Assembly: GCA_035388825.1 (NCBI GenBank)
Contig: DAOOQQ010000063.1
Location: 1-29,543 of the forward strand
Direction: 5' to 3'
Length of the DNA stretch: 29,543 bases
Source: MWAR01 sp035388825
GTDB taxonomy: Bacteria; Muiribacteriota; Ozemobacteria; Ozemobacterales; Ozemobacteraceae
The translations under genes and the position numbers were made by a program. Shown here piece after piece: positions 15,275 to 22,553 of the stretch; position 1 is the first letter of the stretch; the number at the start of each line of letters is the position of its first letter. Below the pieces are notes generated by a model, which was given only the letters and a program-made list of their open reading frames with translations, made no database searches and had not been told where the DNA came from.

Positions 15275-17341
15275 ATGATCCGTAGAAAGGGAATCGGTTT
15301 CGCCCGCTGCGCCGTCCTGGCACTGTTGCTGTCGATCGCCGTTCTGCCGCTTTTCGCGGCGGGAGGCATCAAGGACAGCGAGTCGGCAAGCCATGCGGAC
15401 GAAGCCGCCGAGTTCACGCCCATCGCCACCTACGAGGGCCCGGGGTTCGCCATCACCCAGTTCAACCTGGCGGTTCTCTCGCACTACTCGTATCTTCTCG
15501 TCAGCGGCAAGGAAGCCCTGCTCGTCGACCCGGGCCGTGATATCGATGCCTATAAAAAAGCGGTCGCGGCAGCCGGCGTGACGGTCAAGGGGGTGTTTCT
15601 CACCCACTCCCACGCCGACTTCGTCGCGGGCCATATGGAGGCTGCGAAAGCGTTCTCCTGCCCCGTGTATGCCAGCAGGGTCGGTGGGGCTGCTTATGCC
15701 CACGAGCCGCTGGACGACTCGTCGACACTGACGGTCGGTACGGCACGGTTGCGGTTCCTCGAGACGCCCGGCCACACCCCCGATGGCATCTGCGGCATCG
15801 TCTCTGCCGCGGATGCGCCCGACAAGCCCCTGATGATGTTTTCGGGCGACACCCTGTTCGCGGGCAGCCTGGGCCGGCCGGATCTGATGGGCGGGAAAAC
15901 CTCGGCGGCGGCCCTCGCCTCGATGATGTTCGACACCTGGAACGGCAAACTCGCGAAGCTTCCCGATGATCTCGTCGTGCTGCCGGCGCACGGGGCCGGC
16001 TCGCTGTGCGGGGCCCACCTGAGCGACGATCCCTCGACGACGATCGGCCGGGAAAAGGCCTCGAATGCCTACCTGAAATATGCGAACAACCGCAGCGCCT
16101 TCATTTCGGCGATTCTCGACGGGCTGCCCGATGCACCGGCCTATTTCAAGCACAATGCGGCCCTCAACCATGCCGGGCCGGAGCTGATCGACGGGTCGGC
16201 TCCGCTTCCCGCCGAACTCGCGGCCGACGCAGCGCTCACCGACCCCGAGAAACACTGGGTCGTCGACCTGCGCGATGCCGCCGCCTATGCCGCCGGCCAT
16301 ATTCCGAACGCGGTCAACATCGGGCTGCGCGGCCGTCTCGAAACCTGGACCGGCATCATGGTCCCGTGGGGGGCCGATCTCGTCCTCTGCGGCTCCGAGC
16401 CCGAGATCACCGAAGCCATCCGTCGACTCCACCGGATCGGATATAAAGCATCGTATATCAAATGGGAGACCTGGGCGAACTCGGGCCAGCCGAAGAACAC
16501 GAACCTCATGGTCAAGGCCCCCGAGCTTCATGCCGCGATGCAGGCCGGCACGGCCCCGATCATCGTCGACGTCCGGCTCCCCACGGAATGGATGGGCATG
16601 CGCATCGGTCAGGTGTTGAACCTGCCCTTGTCGAACCTGGCCGAACTCGCCGCCGTCAAACTCAACCCCCAGGAGCCGGTCGTCGCCGTCTGCAACTCGG
16701 CCTACCGGTCGAGCATGGCCGTCGGCGTCCTCGAACGGATCGGCTTCACCAAAGCCTCGAGCCTCGACGGCGGCAGCGAAGCCTGGCAGAATGCCGGCCT
16801 GCCGATGATCACCGCCGAACCAGCCGGAACGGCCCACGCGCCGGCCGCGGCCGAGCCGACGGTGCTGCGTGATCTCAACCTGGCCGAGCGGCTTTCGCCG
16901 GCCGAACTGATGCGGATCGTCAAGGATCTGCCCGGCACCGTCGAGATCGTCGACATCCGGCCCGCCCCGGCAACTGCCGAGTATAACCCGGTCGGTGCAA
17001 GGTCCGTCGACATCGCCGACTTGCTGCGCAGCCCGGCGTATCTGGCCGGAACCGTTCCGTTGGTGATCGTCGATCGCGACGGGTCGCTCGCCATGATGGT
17101 GGCCGGCATCCTCCAGCAGAAGACGAAGCGGCCGATCAAGGCACTCCACGGCGGCCTCGAAGCCTACTGGGCCGAAACCGAAATCCCCCAGCCCACCCCG
17201 CCCGGCGCGGCCCTCCAGCCGGCCGCCCCACGGTCGCATCCGGCAGCTGGGCCGGCCGTCACCCCGGCTCCCGCAGCATCGCCAACGCCCGCCGCACCGG
17301 CGCCGGCCGCCCCGAAGAAAAAGAAGAGCGCGGGGTGCTGA
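15275..17341 (+). CDS. Exported metallo-beta-lactamase/rhodanese fusion (persulfide dioxygenase-like)
   Basis: A 688-residue protein with a signal peptide (residues ~1-29, ending LPLFAA), so periplasmic or surface. Residues ~50-250 are a metallo-beta-lactamase domain like ETHE1/Blh: THSHADFVAGH (H111, H113, D115), GHTP (H167), SGDTLF (D192), LPAHG (H239). This suits a mononuclear-iron persulfide dioxygenase, which needs two His and one Asp. Three rhodanese-like domains follow: ~325-400 with C372 (LCGSEPE), ~425-512 with catalytic-type C473 in CNSAYRSS, and ~555-640 with Asp at the Cys site. A Pro/Ala tail ends in KKKKSAGC. TTAGGAGG precedes the ATG. Two YeeE-type genes follow directly, implying joint work on sulfane sulfur. 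Confidence 0.88.
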   Translation: MIRRKGIGFARCAVLALLLSIAVLPLFAAGGIKDSESASHADEAAEFTPIATYEGPGFAITQFNLAVLSHYSYLLVSGKEALLVDPGRDIDAYKKAVAAAGVTVKGVFLTHSHADFVAGHMEAAKAFSCPVYASRVGGAAYAHEPLDDSSTLTVGTARLRFLETPGHTPDGICGIVSAADAPDKPLMMFSGDTLFAGSLGRPDLMGGKTSAAALASMMFDTWNGKLAKLPDDLVVLPAHGAGSLCGAHLSDDPSTTIGREKASNAYLKYANNRSAFISAILDGLPDAPAYFKHNAALNHAGPELIDGSAPLPAELAADAALTDPEKHWVVDLRDAAAYAAGHIPNAVNIGLRGRLETWTGIMVPWGADLVLCGSEPEITEAIRRLHRIGYKASYIKWETWANSGQPKNTNLMVKAPELHAAMQAGTAPIIVDVRLPTEWMGMRIGQVLNLPLSNLAELAAVKLNPQEPVVAVCNSAYRSSMAVGVLERIGFTKASSLDGGSEAWQNAGLPMITAEPAGTAHAPAAAEPTVLRDLNLAERLSPAELMRIVKDLPGTVEIVDIRPAPATAEYNPVGARSVDIADLLRSPAYLAGTVPLVIVDRDGSLAMMVAGILQQKTKRPIKALHGGLEAYWAETEIPQPTPPGAALQPAAPRSHPAAGPAVTPAPAASPTPAAPAPAAPKKKKSAGC

Positions 17342-17344
17342 GAG

Positions 17345-17893
17345 ATGAGTGAACACCTCACCCCCTCCCGCGCCCCCGTTTCCCCAGAGCCGGATAACGA
17401 GCCGATGAACCCCTATCTCGCGGGAACGCTGCTCGGGCTCACGCTTCTCGCCTCGTTCCTGATCCTCGGGGCCGGCCTCGGCGCTTCGGCCGGCATCGCC
17501 CGGCTCGGGGCCCAATGCCAGCTTCTGATCGCCCCCGAACACGTCGCCGGCTCCGAGTATTTCGGCGCCTGGGGCGGCCGGCCGCTGAACTATTACCTCT
17601 CCTATATGCTCGCCGGCACCTTCCTGGGCGGCTTTCTCTCGGCCCTCGTCTCGCGCCGGATCACCGTCACGATGGAACGGGGCGCCTCGTTCGGCTTCCT
17701 CGGCCGGGCCGTTCTCACGTTCGCGGGCGGCGTCATCGTCGGTTTCGCGAGCCGGCTCGCCCAGGGCTGCACATCCGGCCAGGCCCTCACCGGCAGCGCC
17801 CTGCTGCTGACCGGAAGCCTCGTCTTCCTCGTCTGCGTCTTCGCGGGCGGGTATGGCGCGGCCTGGTTCTTCCGGAGGCAGTGGCATGATTAA
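17345..17893 (+). CDS. YeeE/YedE (TsuA-like) sulfur transporter, N-terminal half subunit
   Basis: A 182-residue membrane protein of the YeeE/YedE (sulf_transp, DUF395) family. TsuA of this family imports thiosulfate through conserved cysteines. About four membrane helices are visible: AGTLLGLTLLASFLILGAGL, YYLSYMLAGTFLGGFLSAL, a helix around FAGGVIVGFASRL, and LLLTGSLVFLVCVFAGGYGA. C142 lies in the family motif LAQGCTSGQALTGSALL; C58 is in LGAQCQ. It equals half of a full-length TsuA; the partner is the next gene, whose start overlaps this stop by 8 bp. It starts 3 nt after the MBL/rhodanese stop, with only a weak ribosome site, so translation is probably coupled. Thiosulfate is the likely but unproven substrate. 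Confidence 0.88.
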   Translation: MSEHLTPSRAPVSPEPDNEPMNPYLAGTLLGLTLLASFLILGAGLGASAGIARLGAQCQLLIAPEHVAGSEYFGAWGGRPLNYYLSYMLAGTFLGGFLSALVSRRITVTMERGASFGFLGRAVLTFAGGVIVGFASRLAQGCTSGQALTGSALLLTGSLVFLVCVFAGGYGAAWFFRRQWHD

Positions 17894-19922
17894 CACCCTG
17901 TATGCGATGGATCTTCTCGGCACCCCCCTTGCGTTCGGGGCCGCACTTTTGATCGGAAGCGCGTTCGGGGCCGTTCTCGAACGCGCCGGCTTCGGCAGCT
18001 CGCGACGGCTTTCGGCGATCTTCTACTTCCGCGACATGACGGTCCTCAAAGTCATGTTCAGCGCGGTCCTGGTCGCCATGCTCGGCCTGTGTTACATGTC
18101 CCACGCGGGCCTGATCGATGCGGGCAGCATCAGCCTGCCCGACACGGTGTACGGCGCGCAGATCGTGGGCGGCCTGCTGTTCGGCGTCGGTTTCGTGATG
18201 GGCGGCTGGTGCCCCGGCACGGCAGCCGTCGGCCTCGCCTCGGGTCGGCTCGATGCTTTGCTGTTCCTGTTCGGAGCCGTTCTGGGCAGCATACTGTTCA
18301 ACGAACTGTTCGGGCTCGTGAAGCCGCTCTATACGATGGGCCACAGCGGCACCGTGTTCATCTACGACACGCTCGGCCTCGCGAAGGGCACTTTCGTTCT
18401 CGGGTTCACGATCGCCGGCGTCGTGGCGTTCTGGGCATCGGAACTGATCGAGACGCGCATGGGAACCGGCCGGCTCGACCGGAACGCCGCCCCGCTCTGG
18501 GTGTTCACGTTCCTGCTCCTCATCACGGCCGGCACGTATTACAGCCTTCCCCCGGCCGCACCCGATGCCGCGCTGCCCGTCCAGGCCCAGGCAACCGGTC
18601 AGGCTGAGACGCGCCATCCGGGTATTGCCGCCGGCAGAATCGATCTGGAACGGCATCTCGTGGCTATCGAGACGGGCGAAGACCATATCGAGCCCGCCCA
18701 GCTCGCGGATCGCCTCATGGCGGGCGCCGCCGGGCTGCGCCTCATCGATATCCGGTCTGCAGAAGAGTTTGCCGCGTTCCATCTGCGTGGAGCGGTGAGC
18801 ATTCCGCTGCCCGAGCTCGCTCTGCATCTCGATGAACTGCGAAACGCAGAAACGGTCGTGGTGTATTCCCGCGGGATGACCCACGCCGCCCAGGCCCGCG
18901 ACGCCCTTGCTCAGGCAGGGGTTCCCAACGCCCTGCTCCTGACGGACGGACTCGAGGGCTTCTTCAGGACCTGCCTGAAGCCCGTCTCGCTGCGCGCCGA
19001 GCCGGTTTCGGAGGCTTTCGCCGAGCGAATCCGGGAGTGGCGACGGTATTTCCTCGCCTCTCCGGATCGGCGTGCGGCGCAGCCGCTGCCCGCAGCAGCG
19101 CCGGCGCATGTTCCCGGCTTGATCTCGGCCGAGCGGCTTGCCGCGATTCTCACGGAGCCCGATCTGCGGGTCATCGACACGCGGCCGCAGCCGGAGTACA
19201 ACACCTCGCATGTTCCGGGCGCCGTCGCTCTCAATCCGGAAAGCCTGCGTGGCGTCGTTGGCGGCATCCCCTCGATGCTGCTGCCGGCGGATCTTCTCGC
19301 GCGCCAGTTCGGTGCCCTGGGCATCTCGCCGGAAACGCACGTGGTGATCATCCACGGGGACAAAGTGCATGACGCGACGCTCGTAGCCATGGGGCTGGAG
19401 CGTCTTGGCCACACGCACTACTCGATCCTCGACGGCGGCTGGCAGCGGTGGCACGCGGAAGGTCGGCCGGCCGACACCCGGCTTCCTTCCATCACCGAAA
19501 CCGTCTACCCGGTTCCCCCGGCCGACGGGTTCACCGTCGGGGCGGAGGCGGTCCTCGCCGCCTCGCGCGACGGCGCCACCCGCATCATCGACGTGCGCCC
19601 CGCACCGTTCTTCACCGGAAAGGCCTCGGATGAAGCCCGGGCCGGCCACATCCCGGGAGCCGTGAACCGCCCCTTCACGCTCGATCTCGCCTCGGGAACG
19701 ACGGGTTTCGCTTCCCCAGCGGATCTTGCGAAAGCCTACGAGAGCCTCGTTCCGCTGCGGGACGGCCGCGTCATCGTTCACTGCCGCACCGGCCACCAGG
19801 CCAGCCAGACCTGGTTCGTCCTCCGCCGCCTTCTCGGCTTCACGAACGTGCTCTGGTATGACGCGGGCTGGACCGAATGGTCGGCACGGCCCGAACTGCC
19901 CGTCGCAACCGGAGACAAGTAA
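17886..19922 (+). CDS. YeeE/YedE transporter half fused to three rhodanese domains
   Basis: A 678-residue fusion. Residues 1-220 are the second half of a YeeE/YedE transporter (about five to six helices), with the family motif FVMGGWCPGTAAVGLASGR containing C109. The soluble part holds a rhodanese domain at ~265-360 (LIDIRSAEEF) with Ser in place of the catalytic Cys (VVYSRGMTHA). A tandem thiosulfate-sulfurtransferase pair follows. Its first domain, ~410-525 (VIDTRPQPEYNTSHVPGA), is inactive. Its second, ~550-670 (IIDVRPAPFF), has catalytic C633 in VHCRTGHQAS. Active last domain plus inactive first is normal for TST/SseA. Such a fusion could accept sulfane sulfur as it crosses the membrane. 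GGAGG lies before ATG 17886. Membrane side of the rhodaneses is not certain. Confidence 0.9.
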   Translation: MINTLYAMDLLGTPLAFGAALLIGSAFGAVLERAGFGSSRRLSAIFYFRDMTVLKVMFSAVLVAMLGLCYMSHAGLIDAGSISLPDTVYGAQIVGGLLFGVGFVMGGWCPGTAAVGLASGRLDALLFLFGAVLGSILFNELFGLVKPLYTMGHSGTVFIYDTLGLAKGTFVLGFTIAGVVAFWASELIETRMGTGRLDRNAAPLWVFTFLLLITAGTYYSLPPAAPDAALPVQAQATGQAETRHPGIAAGRIDLERHLVAIETGEDHIEPAQLADRLMAGAAGLRLIDIRSAEEFAAFHLRGAVSIPLPELALHLDELRNAETVVVYSRGMTHAAQARDALAQAGVPNALLLTDGLEGFFRTCLKPVSLRAEPVSEAFAERIREWRRYFLASPDRRAAQPLPAAAPAHVPGLISAERLAAILTEPDLRVIDTRPQPEYNTSHVPGAVALNPESLRGVVGGIPSMLLPADLLARQFGALGISPETHVVIIHGDKVHDATLVAMGLERLGHTHYSILDGGWQRWHAEGRPADTRLPSITETVYPVPPADGFTVGAEAVLAASRDGATRIIDVRPAPFFTGKASDEARAGHIPGAVNRPFTLDLASGTTGFASPADLAKAYESLVPLRDGRVIVHCRTGHQASQTWFVLRRLLGFTNVLWYDAGWTEWSARPELPVATGDK

Positions 19923-19931
19923 TTATTAATA

Positions 19932-19937
19932 TATAAT
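19932..19937 (+). promoter_or_regulatory. Consensus -10 (TATAAT) just upstream of the terminator hairpin
   Basis: TATAAT sits in a 28-bp almost pure A/T stretch (19920-19947). No -35 is recognisable 17 bp upstream. If used, the transcript would begin near 19944 and meet the hairpin at once, which would make that hairpin an attenuator for the nucleotidase gene. Confidence 0.25.
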
Positions 19938-19960
19938 ATTACATATAGCCGTCAGGTATC

Positions 19961-20004
19961 GATAGCGATTTGATTCGAAAGGGTCAAATCGCTATCATGT
20001 TTTT
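19961..20004 (+). terminator. Rho-independent terminator of the sulfur operon (or attenuator)
   Basis: A perfect 13-bp stem, GATAGCGATTTGA (19961-19973) with TCAAATCGCTATC (19984-19996), a 10-nt loop, then ATGTTTTT. It lies 38 bp after the stop and 31 bp before the next start. Confidence 0.8.
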
Positions 20005-20035
20005 CACATCACCCACACATACCAAGGAACCGCCC

Positions 20036-21490
20036 ATGAACCGCCTGCTCCGATCTCTCTGCCTCCCGCTCTTCTTCTTCGCCGCCGCCCTGCCGGCCGG
20101 AGCCGAGAAGCTCCTGCTGCTGCACACGAACGACTGGCACGGCACCGTCCGGGCGACGCCCGCCCTCTGGATGACGAACGAAAAACCCCCCACCCTGGGC
20201 GGACCGCAGGCGCTGGCGGGGGCGCTCGACGCCCACAAGAGGCGTGCGCTTCGCGACGGCATCCGGTGGCTCCAGGTCGATGCCGGTGACCGGTTCCAGG
20301 GCACGATGGAAGCGAACTTCTCGCGCGGCATGGCGATGACCGACCTGTACAACGTCCTTCGCTACACCGTGATCACCCTGGGAAACCACGACTTCGATTA
20401 CGGCAAGGAAGCCCTGCTCGAATCGATGGTTCCGGCCCGGTTTCCCGTCGTCTGCGCCAACCTCCACGGTTCCGGCGTCCCCTGGCGATCCAGCCTCGTG
20501 ACCCGGGTCGGCGGGCTGAAGATCGGCATCACGGGCGTCATCACCGGCGATCTGCCGAGCCTCAACTATCCCGAGAACATCGCCGGCCTCGAGCTGGAAT
20601 CCCCGGCCAGCGCCGCCCGGCGCGTGACCGAAGAGCTGCGGAAACGCGGCTGCGATCTCGTGCTGCTGCTCAGCCACTGCGGCCACGACGTCGATCTCGA
20701 ACTCGCCCGGGCCGTTCCGGATCTCGATCTGATCGTCGGCGGCCACACCGATCACCAGTTGAACCAGCCGGTCCGGGTCGGCAAAACCCTCATCATGCAG
20801 ACACGCGGCTACGGATCGCACCTGGGCGCCCTGATGCTCGATATCGACGACGCTTCGAAAGCCATCGCGACGTATTCCTACGAAGCGGAGCTGCTCGATC
20901 CCGCTTCATGGCCGGCGGCACCGGCCGTCGATGCCGTCGTCGCCTCCTGGAGCCGCCTGGTGGAGGAGATCGCCGGCCGCCCCGTGGGAACGAGCCCGCG
21001 CGAGTTCCTGCGCCGCCCCGGTCCCGACGGCCGTTCCGCGCTCGGCATGGAGCTGTGCAGGGCCGTTTCCGAAAAGAGCGGGTGCCCGATCGTCGTCTTC
21101 CAGCTCGGCGGGCTTCGCACCGATCTTCCGGCCGGAAATATTATATTCAAAGATGTGTATCAGGTGCTTCCCTTCAATCACCAGATCCTCGTCGGTTCGA
21201 TCTCGGGCCGGGACCTGACGAGCCTTCTCGACAAGGGTTGCGACCGGAAAGACGCCGAACTGTGCATCTTCGGCGCCGTCCCGTCGCGCGGGCCCGAAGG
21301 CTTTACCCTGACGTTCGCAGGGAAGCCGGTCGATCCCGATGCCTGGTATCCGATCGCCCTGAATGATTTTCTGGCCAAGGGCGGCGACGGGTTCGAGGAG
21401 TTCACACGGGTCAAGAATCTGCAACCCCGGGGCGGCATCATCCGGGATGCGTTCCTGGAGATGATCGGCCGGGGCCAGCTTGGCCGCTGA
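20036..21490 (+). CDS. UshA-like 5'-nucleotidase/metallophosphoesterase, exported
   Basis: A 484-residue exported bimetal phosphoesterase of the 5'-nucleotidase family. The signal peptide spans residues 1-~22 (LCLPLFFFAAALPAGA). Metal-binding motifs in order: HTNDWHG, VDAGDRFQG, TLGNHDFDYG, LLLSHCGHDVD and IVGGHTDHQL, covering residues ~25-260. The C-terminal 5_nucleotid_C domain (~315-470) has VFQLGGLRTDLPAG and the substrate region LPFNHQI. The family hydrolyses nucleotides or UDP-sugars in the periplasm for scavenging; exact substrate is unknown. ATG 20036 follows AAGGA. The start of the next gene overlaps its stop region. It lies directly behind the terminator of the sulfur operon. Confidence 0.9.
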   Translation: MNRLLRSLCLPLFFFAAALPAGAEKLLLLHTNDWHGTVRATPALWMTNEKPPTLGGPQALAGALDAHKRRALRDGIRWLQVDAGDRFQGTMEANFSRGMAMTDLYNVLRYTVITLGNHDFDYGKEALLESMVPARFPVVCANLHGSGVPWRSSLVTRVGGLKIGITGVITGDLPSLNYPENIAGLELESPASAARRVTEELRKRGCDLVLLLSHCGHDVDLELARAVPDLDLIVGGHTDHQLNQPVRVGKTLIMQTRGYGSHLGALMLDIDDASKAIATYSYEAELLDPASWPAAPAVDAVVASWSRLVEEIAGRPVGTSPREFLRRPGPDGRSALGMELCRAVSEKSGCPIVVFQLGGLRTDLPAGNIIFKDVYQVLPFNHQILVGSISGRDLTSLLDKGCDRKDAELCIFGAVPSRGPEGFTLTFAGKPVDPDAWYPIALNDFLAKGGDGFEEFTRVKNLQPRGGIIRDAFLEMIGRGQLGR

Positions 21491-22130
21491 TTTCCGGGCT
21501 TCTGTGCGGGCCGCCGCCGAGACCCTTCGCGGGGCCGCGTCGGATGCGCGCGTCAGAATCCGCCTCCGCGCCCACGCCTGGTGCCGCGGCAAATCGTGGT
21601 TTCCCCGAGCCCTCGTGCTGCTGTTCCTGCTGAACACGGGGCTGAACGCCGTCGTGGCACCCAAAGAGTGGACGATCTTCGGCCCGGTGGACCTGGGGAT
21701 CCACGAGACGGGGCATCTGCTCTGCACGCCGTTTTTCCCGACCTTCGTCTCGATCGCCGCCGGAACCATCTTCCAGCTTGGCGCACCGTTCGCTGCCGGC
21801 ATCTGGTTTCTCCTGGTCGAGGATCTGTTCGCGCTCGCGTTCTGCGGCGCCTGGTTTTCGGTCAGCCTGACGAACGTGGCGGTCTACGTGGCCGACGCCC
21901 GCGCCCGGCTGCTCCCGCTCGTCAGCCTGGGCTGGCACAAAACCGTCATCCACGACTGGAACTACATGCTCAGAGAACTCGGACTGTTGCAGTCCGACAA
22001 GACGATCGCGCTGTTTTTGACCTGGACCGCCTGGGGAATTCTCGCCATCTCGATCGCCTGGGGCGCCTGGCTGTGCTGGCTGATGGCAACCCTTCCCCGC
22101 GACCCCATTCCCGACTATCCGGCCACGTGA
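21480..22130 (+). CDS. Integral membrane protein with HETGH (HExxH) motif
   Basis: A 216-residue protein with a basic N-terminus and about four membrane helices: ALVLLFLLNTGLNAVV, AAGTIFQLGAPFAAGIWFLL, LFALAFCGAWFSVSLTNVAV, and a C-terminal LTWTAWGILAISIAWGAWLC. Between the first two is LGIHETGHLLCTPFF, an HExxH zinc-protease motif (M50-like in form). A possible third ligand is in LGWHKTVIHDWNYM. I do not recognise the family; the zincin assignment rests on one motif. The TTG start at 21480 overlaps the nucleotidase stop by 11 bp and has no clear ribosome site. A GTG at about 21504 is an alternative. Probably co-transcribed with the nucleotidase and the next gene. Confidence 0.6.
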   Translation: MAADFRASVRAAAETLRGAASDARVRIRLRAHAWCRGKSWFPRALVLLFLLNTGLNAVVAPKEWTIFGPVDLGIHETGHLLCTPFFPTFVSIAAGTIFQLGAPFAAGIWFLLVEDLFALAFCGAWFSVSLTNVAVYVADARARLLPLVSLGWHKTVIHDWNYMLRELGLLQSDKTIALFLTWTAWGILAISIAWGAWLCWLMATLPRDPIPDYPAT

Positions 22131-22183
22131 TCTGCTGGAACCCGGGCCGGATCGAACCCGGCCTTCATAACGGAGGAGCTGAC

Positions 22184-22504
22184 ATGGAGGATCGAATGAG
22201 CACCAGCCGGAACGCCCTTTGGGTGATCCTGGAAGAGGATGTGTACGAAACGCAGTTTGGCGACGGATACTACGCGTATCCCGTCAAACTCTGCCGGCAC
22301 ATGGAAAACGCGGAAGACTTCGTGACGACCCAGTCGACCAAGGATCGCCGGTATCACGCCAAGCACATCGATCTGATCGTCGAGGGCCCGGCAATCCGGA
22401 TCGAAGGCGATCTCGACCCGCACGACGAAGTCACTCCCGCGCGGCTCGTCTCCCTGCTCGTCGCCGAGCACAGCGATCTGATCGCCTTCACCCCCCGGAC
22501 CTGA
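22184..22504 (+). CDS. Conserved-looking small protein of unknown function
   Basis: A 106-residue soluble protein starting MEDRMSTSRNALWVILEEDV. It is acidic, with VYETQFGDGYYAYPVKLCRH, an HIDLIVEGPAIRIEGDLDPH block and VSLLVAEHSDLIAFTPRT at the end. A strong CGGAGGAG site precedes ATG 22184, which is the main support that the gene is real, together with GC3-rich codons. There are no motifs I recognise, no signal peptide and no membrane helix. It lies 53 bp after the HETGH membrane protein and 49 bp before the glycosyltransferase. Function unknown. Confidence 0.7.
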   Translation: MEDRMSTSRNALWVILEEDVYETQFGDGYYAYPVKLCRHMENAEDFVTTQSTKDRRYHAKHIDLIVEGPAIRIEGDLDPHDEVTPARLVSLLVAEHSDLIAFTPRT

Positions 22505-22523
22505 GTCCTGGTGCCACGGGGTG

Positions 22524-22532
22524 TGATACAAT
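22524..22532 (+). promoter_or_regulatory. Extended -10 promoter candidate for the glycan gene cluster
   Basis: TGA followed by TACAAT (22527-22532), 21 bp before the glycosyltransferase start. No convincing -35. Transcription would begin near 22539, leaving a very short leader with GGGAG. Confidence 0.3.
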
Positions 22533-22553
22533 GCTGGGGCGGGAGCGCGACCC

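Noticed and set aside
15620..15622. Phe in place of the last His of the metallo-beta-lactamase HxHxDH motif (THSHADF)
   Set aside because: Persulfide-dioxygenase-type MBL proteins use one metal site (two His, one Asp), and HADF is common in this subgroup as I know it, so it is not a sign of inactivation.
15203..17923. A 906-codon open frame on the minus strand
   Set aside because: It is a mirror of the GC3-rich MBL/rhodanese and YeeE genes; composition is Gly/Asp/Arg-biased with no domain, and it crosses two well-supported genes.
22145..22168. GGCCGG/CCGGCC hairpin before the 106-residue gene
   Set aside because: Only 6 bp of stem and no T-run; it is more likely incidental GC-rich pairing than a terminator.
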